A stretch of 64,000 bases of DNA from Algibacillus agarilyticus (GTDB taxonomy: Bacteria; Pseudomonadota; Gammaproteobacteria; Enterobacterales; Alteromonadaceae), in contig NZ_QMED01000027.1 of assembly GCF_003286125.1 (NCBI RefSeq), positions 1-64,000 of the forward strand. Direction: 5' to 3'. A program made the translations under genes and the position numbers. Below are positions 56,382 through 64,000 of this stretch, in pieces. A model generated the notes under the pieces. It made no database searches, was not told the DNA's origin, and was given only the letters and a program-made list of their open reading frames with translations. Positions within the stretch are counted from its first letter, which is position 1, and each line of letters begins with the position of its first letter.

Positions 56382-57815
56382 TTAAGCAAGCTGCCAGTTA
56401 ATACCGTGTTTCTTCCAATTAAACCAGCTCAACGTTAACAACAAGATGGCACTCACAACGATGGCAAACATAATTGAAACCGACAAATCAATCACATCAA
56501 AATAGTACATCAGCGTATAAATATTAATAGCAATGAAAAAAACGATGGGTAAAAGCATCATTATTTTTTTATGCATTAAATTATAACTTAGTCCTAACAG
56601 CAGCAGGCTCGTTACATAACAGAACACAACTAGGTATATACTTAAAAGCTGGGCTAAAAAATAGACATTCATTCTGCCCAATAAACTGAAAAAGATCACA
56701 ACAAACACAGTAGAAAATACAATGCAGGTGGCTTGCTGCTTTAAATAGGTTTTAAAGAGTGATGCCGAGAAATCATCATCATTTTTAAACAATGGCGTTA
56801 AGCGCAATTTAGCTAAATATAATCGGTTGAGCCTATAGTGCGTTAAAAAATTAATGAAGCTTAATAGCATTAATGACCCACTGAATCCGACTAAAGCAAA
56901 CACGGTTACATCAGTCAACGAGACTAAAAATAAATCGATGCTTGCCAATGCATACGAGACTAAAAACACCCCTAAAATAATACTCATACTTAACCAAGTT
57001 AAAAAAGGCGGGTGACCATTCGCAATAATAAGTAACTGTTGTTTATTGAGTTGTTTTTGAGTGGCCAACAGCTTTCTTAACCCAATATAAGGTTTATCGG
57101 TCGGCATCGAAAAATTGATAAACGTAAACCTTTTTTTAGTTTTTTCTTGCGCGTCAGCTTGGTTGTTAGCGCGACTATTATTTAAGCTAACCGGTTTAAA
57201 TTTATTACCACTAAAGCCCGATTTTATTTGTGCTAACTTATCTGCACTCAGTTTAAAATTATCTAATCGCCAAATCATGATACCAAGTGCTAAAAGTGAA
57301 AAAGGTATTGTTAACGGTAAGGCAAGCGCCACGAGTGCTATCACCTGATTAAATGACTCCGTTAAATTAAATTCAGTTACTATGTAAGAAAACGCACCAT
57401 TTAAAATAAACACACCCACAAACAACCAAAAAAGAGGGGTGAAAATATAGCATAAGCCTATTACCAATATGATCAGTAATTGACCAGCCAGCACGTTGCT
57501 AAACAAATCAAAATTAGGCATAAAAGCTAAACTGGGTAATAAACTAAGCGCAATAGTGACAACAACGGCTTGTTTCGTTTTGGCAAAAAACTGAGGCGTT
57601 AAATGGGCATGCGCACTGTGGATCAAAGTAATTAAACGCCAGCTCATATTTAGATAAAAAGCGAATGTAAAACCTAAAATTAAAAATGAAAAGCCAATCA
57701 ACGGCTTTACGTGATTTTCGTCAGCTAATAACCTAAAAGCAACCAATGCTATCAAACCAAACGCGATCATGTAGCGTAAAAAATGACTTTTCGTTAATAC
57801 ATTAATGAGGTTCAT
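56382..57815 (-). CDS. ABC transporter membrane protein (YtrC/D-like)
   Basis: 477 residues with about twelve hydrophobic segments in two sets separated by a polar loop (around residues 190-260). No known permease motif is recognised. It overlaps the ABC ATPase by 4 bases (ATGA) and is the last gene of a GntR-ATPase-permease unit like Bacillus ytrABC. Export is likely by context, often of antibiotics or envelope-active compounds, but the substrate is unknown. Confidence 0.8.
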   Translation of the reverse strand: MNLINVLTKSHFLRYMIAFGLIALVAFRLLADENHVKPLIGFSFLILGFTFAFYLNMSWRLITLIHSAHAHLTPQFFAKTKQAVVVTIALSLLPSLAFMPNFDLFSNVLAGQLLIILVIGLCYIFTPLFWLFVGVFILNGAFSYIVTEFNLTESFNQVIALVALALPLTIPFSLLALGIMIWRLDNFKLSADKLAQIKSGFSGNKFKPVSLNNSRANNQADAQEKTKKRFTFINFSMPTDKPYIGLRKLLATQKQLNKQQLLIIANGHPPFLTWLSMSIILGVFLVSYALASIDLFLVSLTDVTVFALVGFSGSLMLLSFINFLTHYRLNRLYLAKLRLTPLFKNDDDFSASLFKTYLKQQATCIVFSTVFVVIFFSLLGRMNVYFLAQLLSIYLVVFCYVTSLLLLGLSYNLMHKKIMMLLPIVFFIAINIYTLMYYFDVIDLSVSIMFAIVVSAILLLTLSWFNWKKHGINWQLA

Positions 57816-58519
57816 GCGGTTTCCTCCAAAAAGATATCTTCTAGGCTCAACGTTGATTGCTCTTTTAAGGTATCTAACGCTTCAAATCGACGTATTTTAC
57901 CTTGATGTAATATCGCCACTTTGTTCGCTACACGTTCAAGATCTGACGTAATGTGAGTCGAAAATATGATGGTTTTATGCTCATCAGTAGCAATGTTAAC
58001 CAGCTCTTTTAAAAACTCACGACGGCCAGCAGGGTCAAGTGCTGCCGCGGGTTCATCAAATATAATTAAATCTGGTTCCGGCGCTAAAGCTAAGATAATT
58101 TGAACGCGTTGACCTTGGCCAACAGACAACTCAGAAGTGAGTTTAGCTGTATCTATTTGCCAGCGGTTCAGCAATTCATCGACTTTTTTAGTATTCCAAT
58201 GGCGATAAAATTGTTTTTTAAACGAAATCAATTCTTTTACGCTTAACCAAGGTAATTCATCATTAATTTGTGCCACATAGCCAATGCGTGCTTTTAAAGC
58301 CGACGTCATGTTTTTATTGTCCGTGTCAAATAGCGTAACCGTTCCGCTATCGGCCGGATGCACATTTAAAATTGCGTTTAATAACGTAGATTTACCTGCG
58401 CCATTTTTACCTAACAGCCCAATAACATCGCCTTGGCATATAGTCCAATCTAAATTATCTAAAACAAGCGTGTTTTTATATTTTTTAGTGAGTTTTTCTA
58501 CCTTAATGCATATGCTCAT
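57812..58519 (-). CDS. ABC transporter ATP-binding protein
   Basis: 235 residues. Walker A GKNGAGKST (37-45), Q-loop in IGYVAQINDELP, signature LSVGQGQRVQI and Walker B LIIFDEPAAALDP, then the switch histidine in IIFSTHITSDLERV. One base after the regulator gene and overlapping the permease, so all three are co-transcribed. Confidence 0.95.
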   Translation of the reverse strand: MSICIKVEKLTKKYKNTLVLDNLDWTICQGDVIGLLGKNGAGKSTLLNAILNVHPADSGTVTLFDTDNKNMTSALKARIGYVAQINDELPWLSVKELISFKKQFYRHWNTKKVDELLNRWQIDTAKLTSELSVGQGQRVQIILALAPEPDLIIFDEPAAALDPAGRREFLKELVNIATDEHKTIIFSTHITSDLERVANKVAILHQGKIRRFEALDTLKEQSTLSLEDIFLEETA

Positions 58520-58520
58520 A

Positions 58521-58982
58521 CTATCGACTTCCTTTGTTTAAATTGCCATTGTTGTTCTGGGTTAGGGCGGTGCTTTCTTGTGACTTATCTCGCTTTATAT
58601 CGGTGTGTAGCTGCGTTAATTTGTTGTTAAATAATCGGGCTAATTCATCTCGCGTTATACCCATTTGGTTTGCTTCAATAATGACTTTTTCAACAGACTG
58701 GCTGATCACATTTAAAATATCACTCTGTATTTTAACCGTGTCACGAGCCGCTACTTTCATGCCTTTTCCGCGTTGTCGTGTTAGCAAACCACGCTCTTCT
58801 AGCAAGCTATACGCCTTAGAAATTGTCATCGGGTTGACTTCAAGTTCAACGGCTAATTGCCTAACTGAAGGCACAAATGCGTTAGCAGCCAAATGGTTAT
58901 TTAAGATCATCCGCTCTAACTGCTCACATATTTGCTTGTAAATAGGTAAGCCTGAACTGGGGTTAATATTAAAACTAATCAT
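58521..58982 (-). CDS. GntR family regulator, YtrA subfamily
   Basis: 153 residues. The N-terminal winged helix-turn-helix is typical of GntR (GLPIYKQICEQLERMI; FVPSVRQLAVELEVNPMTISKAYSLLEERGLL). The short helical C-terminus without a ligand domain is the YtrA subfamily mark. A perfect palindrome lies 19 bp upstream, suggesting autoregulation of the ABC operon and induction by its substrate. The polar Asn-rich tail is not conserved. Confidence 0.93.
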   Translation of the reverse strand: MISFNINPSSGLPIYKQICEQLERMILNNHLAANAFVPSVRQLAVELEVNPMTISKAYSLLEERGLLTRQRGKGMKVAARDTVKIQSDILNVISQSVEKVIIEANQMGITRDELARLFNNKLTQLHTDIKRDKSQESTALTQNNNGNLNKGSR

Positions 58983-59000
58983 AAGCTTCCTTAATAACGG

Positions 59001-59020
59001 TGTATTACTATACTAATACA
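59001..59020. promoter_or_regulatory. Operator of the YtrA-type regulator
   Basis: TGTATTA-CTATAC-TAATACA: two perfect 7-bp inverted half-sites with a 6-base centre, overlapping a possible minus-strand -10 (TATAGT). Located 18 bases upstream of the regulator's start; spacing and position fit a YtrA-family operator. Confidence 0.75.
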
Positions 59021-59118
59021 CTGATCGGTTTTTAAGCAAGTTAAATATTTAAATAGACATAAGCTAGTTGTGATTAACTCTGTTAAAATCCTCACAACTT
59101 TTTTGTGAGGAACTCATT

Positions 59119-60318
59119 TTGACCACGTTTGATGTAATTATTATTGGTGCAGGTGCCGCAGGGCTTATGTGTGCGGCAACCGCAGGTTATCGCGGTAAAA
59201 GCGTATTAGTACTCGATATGGGCAAAAAGCCAGGCCGAAAAATACTCATTAGTGGCGGGGGGCGTTGTAATTTTACTAATGAAAATGCCAGCCCCGAAAA
59301 CTATATTTGTCAAAATCCTCACTTTGTAAAATCAGCATTAAGCCGATATACCCAACATGATTTTATCGATTTAGTAGACAGGCATGGCTTGCAATATCAT
59401 CACAAAACATTAGGCCAATTATTTTGTGATAACAGTGCCCAAGATATTGTTGATATATTATTAACCGAATGCGAATGGGCAGGGGTCACGATAAATTTAA
59501 GAAGTGAAGTTAATCAAATCCAACGCACAACGTTAAATGAGGGTACAGCAGCATATCAACTGAGTAGCACCAGTGGAGATTTCCAATGCAAATCACTGGT
59601 TGTTGCCAGTGGTGGATTAACCATGCCCAAGTTAGGCGCTTCACCCATAGGGTATAAAATTGCTGAACAGTTTGGTTTAGATTTATTACCCACAACCGCC
59701 GCTTTAGTCCCTTTCACCTTGCATGATCACGACAAAAAACGATTTGACGGGTTGTCGGGCATTAGCATTGACTGTTTGGTAACCGCAGAGAATGGCACCG
59801 ATTTTAGAGAAAATATACTTTTCACACATCGGGGATTATCTGGGCCCGCGATCTTACAAATTTCGTCGTACTGGCAAGCGGGGCAATCGGTTACGATTAA
59901 CTTATTACCTGAATTAAACTTGGCTGACCAGCTTGAAGCATGGCGTAAACAAACCCCACAAAAAGCGCTTAAAACCTGTTTGAGTTCAATATTGCCAAAA
60001 CGTTTTATTGAGCAATTAACCCAAGAGCAAAGCATTCCAGACAAAGCCATAAACCAGTTAACCCATACCGAGATCAAACAAATCGCTGACTACTTTCATC
60101 AATGGAAAATTAAACCCAATGGCACAGAAGGATACCGCACAGCCGAGGTCACATTAGGTGGTGTTAATACAGATGAACTCAGCTCCAAAACTTTTGAAGC
60201 TAAAAAAGCCAACGGTTTGTATTTTATTGGTGAGGTTATTGATGTAACAGGTTGGCTAGGCGGCTACAATTTTCAATTTGCGTGGAGTAGTGGTGTGGCG
60301 TGCGGACAAGCGGTTTAG
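59119..60318 (+). CDS. YhiN/HI0933-type FAD-dependent oxidoreductase
   Basis: 399 residues starting with TTG at 59119 behind GAGGA. The FAD-binding IIIGAGAAGLMCAATAG has its glycines at 10, 12 and 15. GKKPGRKILISGGGRCNFTN and the C-terminal LYFIGEVIDVTGWLGGYNFQ are diagnostic of the HI0933 family. The substrate is unknown; distant relatives reduce 3-oxo compounds or tRNA-related substrates. Free-standing gene, divergent from the GntR-ABC operon. Confidence 0.93.
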   Translation: MTTFDVIIIGAGAAGLMCAATAGYRGKSVLVLDMGKKPGRKILISGGGRCNFTNENASPENYICQNPHFVKSALSRYTQHDFIDLVDRHGLQYHHKTLGQLFCDNSAQDIVDILLTECEWAGVTINLRSEVNQIQRTTLNEGTAAYQLSSTSGDFQCKSLVVASGGLTMPKLGASPIGYKIAEQFGLDLLPTTAALVPFTLHDHDKKRFDGLSGISIDCLVTAENGTDFRENILFTHRGLSGPAILQISSYWQAGQSVTINLLPELNLADQLEAWRKQTPQKALKTCLSSILPKRFIEQLTQEQSIPDKAINQLTHTEIKQIADYFHQWKIKPNGTEGYRTAEVTLGGVNTDELSSKTFEAKKANGLYFIGEVIDVTGWLGGYNFQFAWSSGVACGQAV

Positions 60319-60626
60319 TTTGTTGCTAAAAATTCACTAATAATAACAAGAGCCATAAAAATTTTAATGTTTGTCTCATTAAATAAATGCGGGTTTAGCG
60401 TTTTTGATCAGATTAAATAAAATGGATATTGTGGTCGAAACTGTTGGTTTTCGATGACTGTCCTGCACAAGGTTGTGCTCAACGTAAATCATTGGGTACG
60501 CTCGCTTTTATTGAATTTTTTCAGAAATATTGACTAAATTATGCTGCTTAATAAAACGGATTTCATTTTAATGTTAGATGTAAACTTCATCATTCAGCGT
60601 GCTCAACTGATTAAAAGTGAAGAAAT
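60319..60626. other. Intergenic stretch with first copy of the GATGACTGTCCTGCAC repeat
   Basis: No gene is seen. The 16-bp sequence occurs at 60453-60468 and recurs at 61760 and 62679. It is followed here by the palindrome GCACAAGGTTGTGC (60465-60478). Confidence 0.6.
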
Positions 60627-61679
60627 ATGCAAGTAAAGCAAACCAAATTGATCCTGAGAACAGCATTGTTGCTCAGCACGGTTGTCTCGTTATTTTATGT
60701 GCCTTGGATTCTAGTTAAAGCGTGGGTTTTACCTCTCCCTCACAACGTGCAAGAGCAAGTAAATGAAGCCATAAACCATGGGTTTGATGGCATGATTGTT
60801 TATGTCGATCAAGCAGGGCAAGATCCCGCTTTTTATACCGGTGGTTATAAAAATCGTGAAAATAAAATACCCGCTGAGCCACATGCATTGTTCAAAATAG
60901 CAAGTATTAGTAAGTTATACGACGCTGTTTCGATAAGTAAACTCGTTCATGCTAAGCGAATGTCATTAGATAGCCTCTTGTCTGAGTATTTTCCCGAGCT
61001 GGTTGGGCGAATTGAAAACGCGAATCAAATTACAGTAAAAATGATGGTACAACATCGCAGTGGTATTCCTAACTTCACGAACAACGCTGCGTTTTGGCGT
61101 GATTCAGCAGAAAGTCAGAAGAATGCTTTAGAATATGCACTTGATTTACCTGCTAGCTTCAAACCTGATCAAGGTTATGAATACTCAAATACTAATTATT
61201 TATTATTGAGACGGATCATTGAAAAAGTCGTAGGTTACAGTCATCAACAATTTATTAAAGAACAAATACTCATCCCTCTAAATTTAACCAATACATTTAG
61301 CTCTCTCTCAGAGGTTAATTTGGATGATGTCATGAGTGGTTACTATGTCGGTATTGAAGAAGATTTAAAAGCTACTGAATATGGCATGCTGGCAACGGCT
61401 GAAGATGTGGGGATTTTCATACGCGCCCTAAATGATGGTTCGGTATTTAACGGCAGCGAACAAGCTATATATGCGTCTATTTATGTATTTGAGCATGGTG
61501 GGTTGGTGCCTGGTTACCAAAGCCTTGCTGAGTACCATGAAGATATAGACACTGTTGTTGTCCAGTTTATTAACACGACTGACTTTACGGGGTACGAATG
61601 GAACTTATCCGAAATTGTGATAAACCGTATTGTTAAAATATTAAAAAAAGAGAGTAGCTTGAACAAAGTAGTTGAGTAA
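60627..61679 (+). CDS. Serine beta-lactamase-fold hydrolase
   Basis: 350 residues. An N-terminal hydrophobic segment (LLLSTVVSLFYVPWILV) acts as signal or membrane anchor. The active-site SxxK is Ser93-Lys96 (ASISKLYDA), the YxN is Tyr186-Asn188 (YEYSNTNY), and HGG (EHGGLVPGYQS) replaces KTG near residue 290. This is the class C/PBP4-like serine hydrolase superfamily, which includes D-Ala-D-Ala peptidases and esterases; resistance to beta-lactams is not implied. At 350 residues with a shortened C-terminal half. It is bounded by two copies of a repeat, suggesting an inserted segment. Confidence 0.8.
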   Translation: MQVKQTKLILRTALLLSTVVSLFYVPWILVKAWVLPLPHNVQEQVNEAINHGFDGMIVYVDQAGQDPAFYTGGYKNRENKIPAEPHALFKIASISKLYDAVSISKLVHAKRMSLDSLLSEYFPELVGRIENANQITVKMMVQHRSGIPNFTNNAAFWRDSAESQKNALEYALDLPASFKPDQGYEYSNTNYLLLRRIIEKVVGYSHQQFIKEQILIPLNLTNTFSSLSEVNLDDVMSGYYVGIEEDLKATEYGMLATAEDVGIFIRALNDGSVFNGSEQAIYASIYVFEHGGLVPGYQSLAEYHEDIDTVVVQFINTTDFTGYEWNLSEIVINRIVKILKKESSLNKVVE

Positions 61680-61751
61680 TCAAAACCCAGCGGCCACTGA
61701 CTTGCACCTTATTTATTTTTCACTTAGTGTGTACTTTGAAGACTAATCTAT

Positions 61752-61781
61752 AAAATATTGATGACTGTCCTGCACGATTTG
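61752..61781. repeat. 30-bp exact repeat, copy 2
   Basis: Identical over 30 bases to 62670-62699; its core GATGACTGTCCTGCAC also occurs at 60453-60468. It lies between the hydrolase gene and the orphan gene. Confidence 0.85.
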
Positions 61782-61848
61782 AATTGAAGTTAAAACAAAT
61801 ATTTCCCCTTTGATTCGAAGTCAAGTGAATTTTGACTAAGCAACTGTA

Positions 61849-61953
61849 ATGTTTGGTTTTTCCCAAGTTATTAGTGGGCCAAAGGGATTATCTCCAAATA
61901 AACCATATGATGTAAAATTGTTTCGTGTCAACTTGGAATCCACTATAAAATGA
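61849..61953 (+). CDS. Possible 34-residue ORF overlapping the next start
   Basis: A short frame (MFGFSQVISGPKGL...) ends in a TGA that overlaps the ATG of the following gene as ATGA, the arrangement of translationally coupled genes. There is no clear ribosome-binding site and no recognised family. It could instead be the end of a decayed gene or chance. Confidence 0.25.
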   Translation: MFGFSQVISGPKGLSPNKPYDVKLFRVNLESTIK

Positions 61954-62630
61954 ATCATGCAATAGTAGCTTTAAATCGTTTAGATGAAGAAAAATTTGAA
62001 AGAGTTTTTGAACATAAGGTTGTGAATGATTCAAAAACTAAGGCGATATTATATAAGCAGAACAATGGGAATTTTAACATTTACGCTCTTTTAGCGATTA
62101 AACATAAGAAAGTTATAGCAAGTACAGTCGCTTTATCTCTTGTTGAACTTGAACAGTTTAAAATTAACTTCGAAGGGTGGATTTCAAAAAAATATGGCTT
62201 TGACGTTGAAGACAAATATAAAGAGTATAACTCTCACATTGTATTTATGGATGCTAGAAATGATCTAGTATTAGAAGAGCTTAGTGAAGAACAAGATAGG
62301 GTATTACTTTGGTTGGACGAAAAGATTCAATTACTATTGAATAGCAGTTATTTGAATACTGTTTACGATAATATCTTACATTTTAAATTTACTGATTTTC
62401 CAACTTATTCACTGTCGCTAGATTTATTGGTTTGTTCGGCCGTTTTATTAAGTATTAAAGGATTGAATATTGAACTTTCCACAGATGAGTTACTGGTTCT
62501 CTATAATAAAATTAAAAAAGAATCAAATTCTGGTCGAGTAGGAATGAGTAAATCATTAATGCTTTTAGAATTTGCTAACACCAAATATTCAAACAAAAAT
62601 ATTGATTTTATTTCTTCTGTTTTTCTCTAA
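61950..62630 (+). CDS. Orphan protein of unknown function in a repeat-flanked segment
   Basis: 226 residues, soluble and helical, with no signal peptide. The base composition is more AT-rich than its neighbours (many AAA, AAT and TTA codons), consistent with recent acquisition. No family recognised; the middle contains IVFMDARNDLVLEELSEEQD and the C-terminus SLSLDLLVCSAVLLSIKG. The 30-bp exact repeats lie 170 bp before its start and 40 bp after its end, so the gene sits in a cassette-like unit. Confidence 0.65.
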   Translation: MNHAIVALNRLDEEKFERVFEHKVVNDSKTKAILYKQNNGNFNIYALLAIKHKKVIASTVALSLVELEQFKINFEGWISKKYGFDVEDKYKEYNSHIVFMDARNDLVLEELSEEQDRVLLWLDEKIQLLLNSSYLNTVYDNILHFKFTDFPTYSLSLDLLVCSAVLLSIKGLNIELSTDELLVLYNKIKKESNSGRVGMSKSLMLLEFANTKYSNKNIDFISSVFL

Positions 62631-62657
62631 GGTGAGAAAAACTATCGGGAAACTATT

Positions 62658-62699
62658 GGGGACAGGCTCAAAATATTGATGACTGTCCTGCACGATTTG
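62658..62699. repeat. REP-like palindrome with third repeat copy
   Basis: GGGGACAG (62658-62665) is paired with CTGTCC (62683-62688). The spacer and right arm are the 30-bp exact repeat (62670-62699). GGGACAG...CTGTCC arms are the usual form of REP sequences mobilised by RAYT (Y1) transposases; none is in the window. Confidence 0.6.
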
Positions 62700-62998
62700 C
62701 AACCCGTAAGACGGTTTACGAGGCTCGAGTGTAAGCCGCCATAATGAACACTAAACGGTATGGCGGGTCAAATGCACTGATGTAGGGTGGTTTAACGAGG
62801 TACGAGTGTAAGCCACCTTTTTCATAAAACAATATTGAATTAACCGCTTGGTTTATTGAATTTGAAAGTTACAAAAACCTTTGTCGGGTTTGTGCGGATA
62901 CTATGAAACCCGGCTTACGCGCCAACGGCGCTAAACCGGTCTACAAATATAAAAAGCTCTTTGCTAACTTTGCAATTGGCGGTTGTGGTGACAACTAG
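62700..62998. repeat. Cluster of palindromic repeats
   Basis: Two related units, 62711-62740 and 62785-62817, share GTTTA-CGAGG-ACGAGTGTAAGCC and each can fold (GGTGG/CCACC in the second, followed by TTTTT). A third, nested hairpin has stem GCGCC-AAC-GGCGC at 62919-62931 inside CCGG arms. This is typical REP/BIME-like intergenic DNA. No gene is supported here. Confidence 0.5.
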
Positions 62999-63139
62999 CA
63001 AGAGACGGTTGATTTGCTAAGAGATCATAAACAAAAAATTGATTACACTGTAGTCAAACAAAAGTTTGGTCATGACAATCGCCACGTGAGTTCTGAGTTA
63101 GAATATACCCGTTATACACAAGAGAATTTAGAGTTTTAA
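62999..63139 (+). pseudogene. Remnant resembling the C-terminus of a tyrosine recombinase
   Basis: A 46-codon frame directly after an in-frame TAG (62996-62998), with no start codon. It reads QETVDLLRDHKQKIDYTVVK and then QKFGHDNRHVSSELEYTRYT before the stop. The pattern (L/F)GH(x)n...YTRY is like the last helix of phage integrases with the nucleophilic Tyr. The remaining domain is missing. The assignment rests on this short similarity only. Confidence 0.35.
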
Positions 63140-63141
63140 TT

Positions 63142-63978
63142 ATGCAACACTTTAGAGAGAGTCACCCAAACAAAGACTGGATTGTTGAATGCAATTCAGG
63201 AAGAATTGAAAGAGTGTTTTCAAAAGAATCTTTAAGGCAAAGGTATCCTAAGGAATTACCTGGAAGAGTCTTTTCCGATGGCTCAGATTTCTTTGAAGTT
63301 GCAGCCGCAGCTTGGGTAGCAGAAAAACCAAAAGACGTGATTTTAGATTGGTTAACACAGGCGCATACGGCTAAACAGGCTCACTTTTATTTAGTACTTA
63401 ATCCAGGTGAAGAATTTAATTTTGTCATTCGCGATATACCCGTTAAAGCCGTAGGGCAAAAACGCTTATCTTATAGTGGTGTTCATTGTTGGGAAGAGGC
63501 TTTTTACCTAGCACTCATTCTTGATGATGAGGCCGCTTTCAATAACCTGCGCCAATATCAATCACAGGATTTTTTAGACCCGCGCGCTGAAGATTTAGCA
63601 ATAGGGCACGCATTTAGTGAATTCGCCAAAGGGCTATTTAACCCTGATGCTAATATCAATGCATTAGTGCAAGAGATAGCAACCCTGTCGGACCCTAAGT
63701 ACATTCCACCGCGCCGCCAAGGTTTTATTTACTCAGTTTGGCTGCCTTTTGTTGATGTGATGCTGGCGGTCTTAGCAAAAAATGAAGCTAAATTCCAAAC
63801 GCGCATGGATAAAGCTTTAAATGCTCACCATCAATTTTTTAGTGATAAAACAAAATGCGATGGCGCACTGGGGTGGCTGTCAATGCCCATGACAGCCGCC
63901 GCTTGTTTGGCTTACAGCCAACATGGTTTTATACAAAACCAAACCAATCCATACGTACCAAGCTGGTTAGTTAAGTAG
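63142..63978 (+). CDS. Imm49-like immunity family protein
   Basis: 278 residues, soluble, no signal. The layout (FFEVAAAAWVAEKPKDVILD, then CWEEAFYLALILDDEAAF, then an all-helical C-terminal half rich in Ala and Trp) matches my recollection of the Imm49 family, which protects cells from polymorphic toxins. No toxin gene is present on either side, so if correct it is an orphan immunity gene. The ATG follows a remnant's stop by 2 bases; AGAG is upstream. An alternative is an unrelated helical repeat protein. Confidence 0.5.
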   Translation: MQHFRESHPNKDWIVECNSGRIERVFSKESLRQRYPKELPGRVFSDGSDFFEVAAAAWVAEKPKDVILDWLTQAHTAKQAHFYLVLNPGEEFNFVIRDIPVKAVGQKRLSYSGVHCWEEAFYLALILDDEAAFNNLRQYQSQDFLDPRAEDLAIGHAFSEFAKGLFNPDANINALVQEIATLSDPKYIPPRRQGFIYSVWLPFVDVMLAVLAKNEAKFQTRMDKALNAHHQFFSDKTKCDGALGWLSMPMTAAACLAYSQHGFIQNQTNPYVPSWLVK

Positions 63979-64000
63979 GTTGGACTGAAGCATGAAGCCC

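Noticed and set aside
60627-61679. Antibiotic-resistance beta-lactamase
   Set aside because: Only the general serine-hydrolase motifs are present, the third motif is HGG and the C-terminal half is shortened; this fold includes many peptidases and esterases.
60453-62699. Integron attC sites flanking gene cassettes
   Set aside because: The repeats lack the GTTRRRY core and the R''/L'' box layout; the GGGGACAG...CTGTCC arms fit REP-like elements better.

Overview
The window reads as a continuous chromosomal segment of an AT-rich (roughly 40 % GC by eye) marine-type gammaproteobacterium of the Alteromonadales. This rests on the housekeeping gene order (fimV-truA-accD-folC-dedD-cvpA-purF; rpsP-rimM-trmD-rplS; tusA/perM/bcp/gcvR/dapA/bamC; nrdR-ribD-ribE-ribBA-ribH-nusB-thiL; ccoNOQP-ccoHIS-fnr). 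The genus is not decided; relatives of Catenovulum or Alteromonas would fit. No rRNA, tRNA, CRISPR array or complete insertion sequence was seen.

Layout. 1-8.7 kb: 3' end of a very acidic, repeat-rich FimV homologue, then pseudouridine, fatty-acid, folate, cell-division (SPOR) and purine genes. 8.7-12.1 kb: RNase D and the ribosomal-protein/tRNA-methylation operon with a clear promoter and terminator. 12.1-14.5 kb: gene-poor, with a MITE-like element, a candidate minus-strand small RNA ending in a strong terminator, and a degenerate sugar-epimerase-like gene divergent from a GH13 alpha-glucosidase; two LacI-type palindromes lie between these two. 16.2-21.7 kb: flavodoxin-like WrbA, ArsC/YfgD, the outer-membrane quality-control protease BepA, an unknown gene, TusA, PerM and Bcp. 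21.7-31.3 kb: GcvR, DapA, BamC, GlyA and the riboflavin operon. 31.3-38.9 kb: ketopantoate-reductase-like and VanZ-like genes, a c-di-GMP phosphodiesterase, DAHP synthase, a TyrA without a chorismate mutase domain, and FNR. 38.2-46.8 kb: the complete cbb3 oxidase structural operon with maturation genes. 46.9-49.4 kb: a large REC-REC-PAS-GGDEF-EAL regulator.

Accessory part, 49.7-64 kb. The most unusual locus is at 49.7-55.5 kb: an acetolactate-synthase-like ThDP enzyme, a TonB-dependent receptor, and two overlapping genes for half-size citrate-synthase-fold proteins in which the expected catalytic histidines are replaced. Convergent to these is an unknown gene. Then come a YtrA-type GntR/ABC module with a perfect operator, a YhiN-type flavoprotein, and a mosaic tail. 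The tail has a beta-lactamase-fold gene, an AT-rich orphan gene, REP-like palindromes with a 30-bp exact repeat, a recombinase-like remnant and an Imm49-like gene.

How the genes work together. FNR next to the cbb3 genes suggests oxygen-responsive control of microaerobic respiration, with CcoI/H/S and a SafE-like protein supplying copper and assembly. The rib operon makes riboflavin but its RibBA has lost the GTP cyclohydrolase II zinc site, so that step must be encoded elsewhere. Likewise TyrA needs chorismate mutase activity from another locus. All functional statements come from recognising motifs in the translations; no database search was possible.
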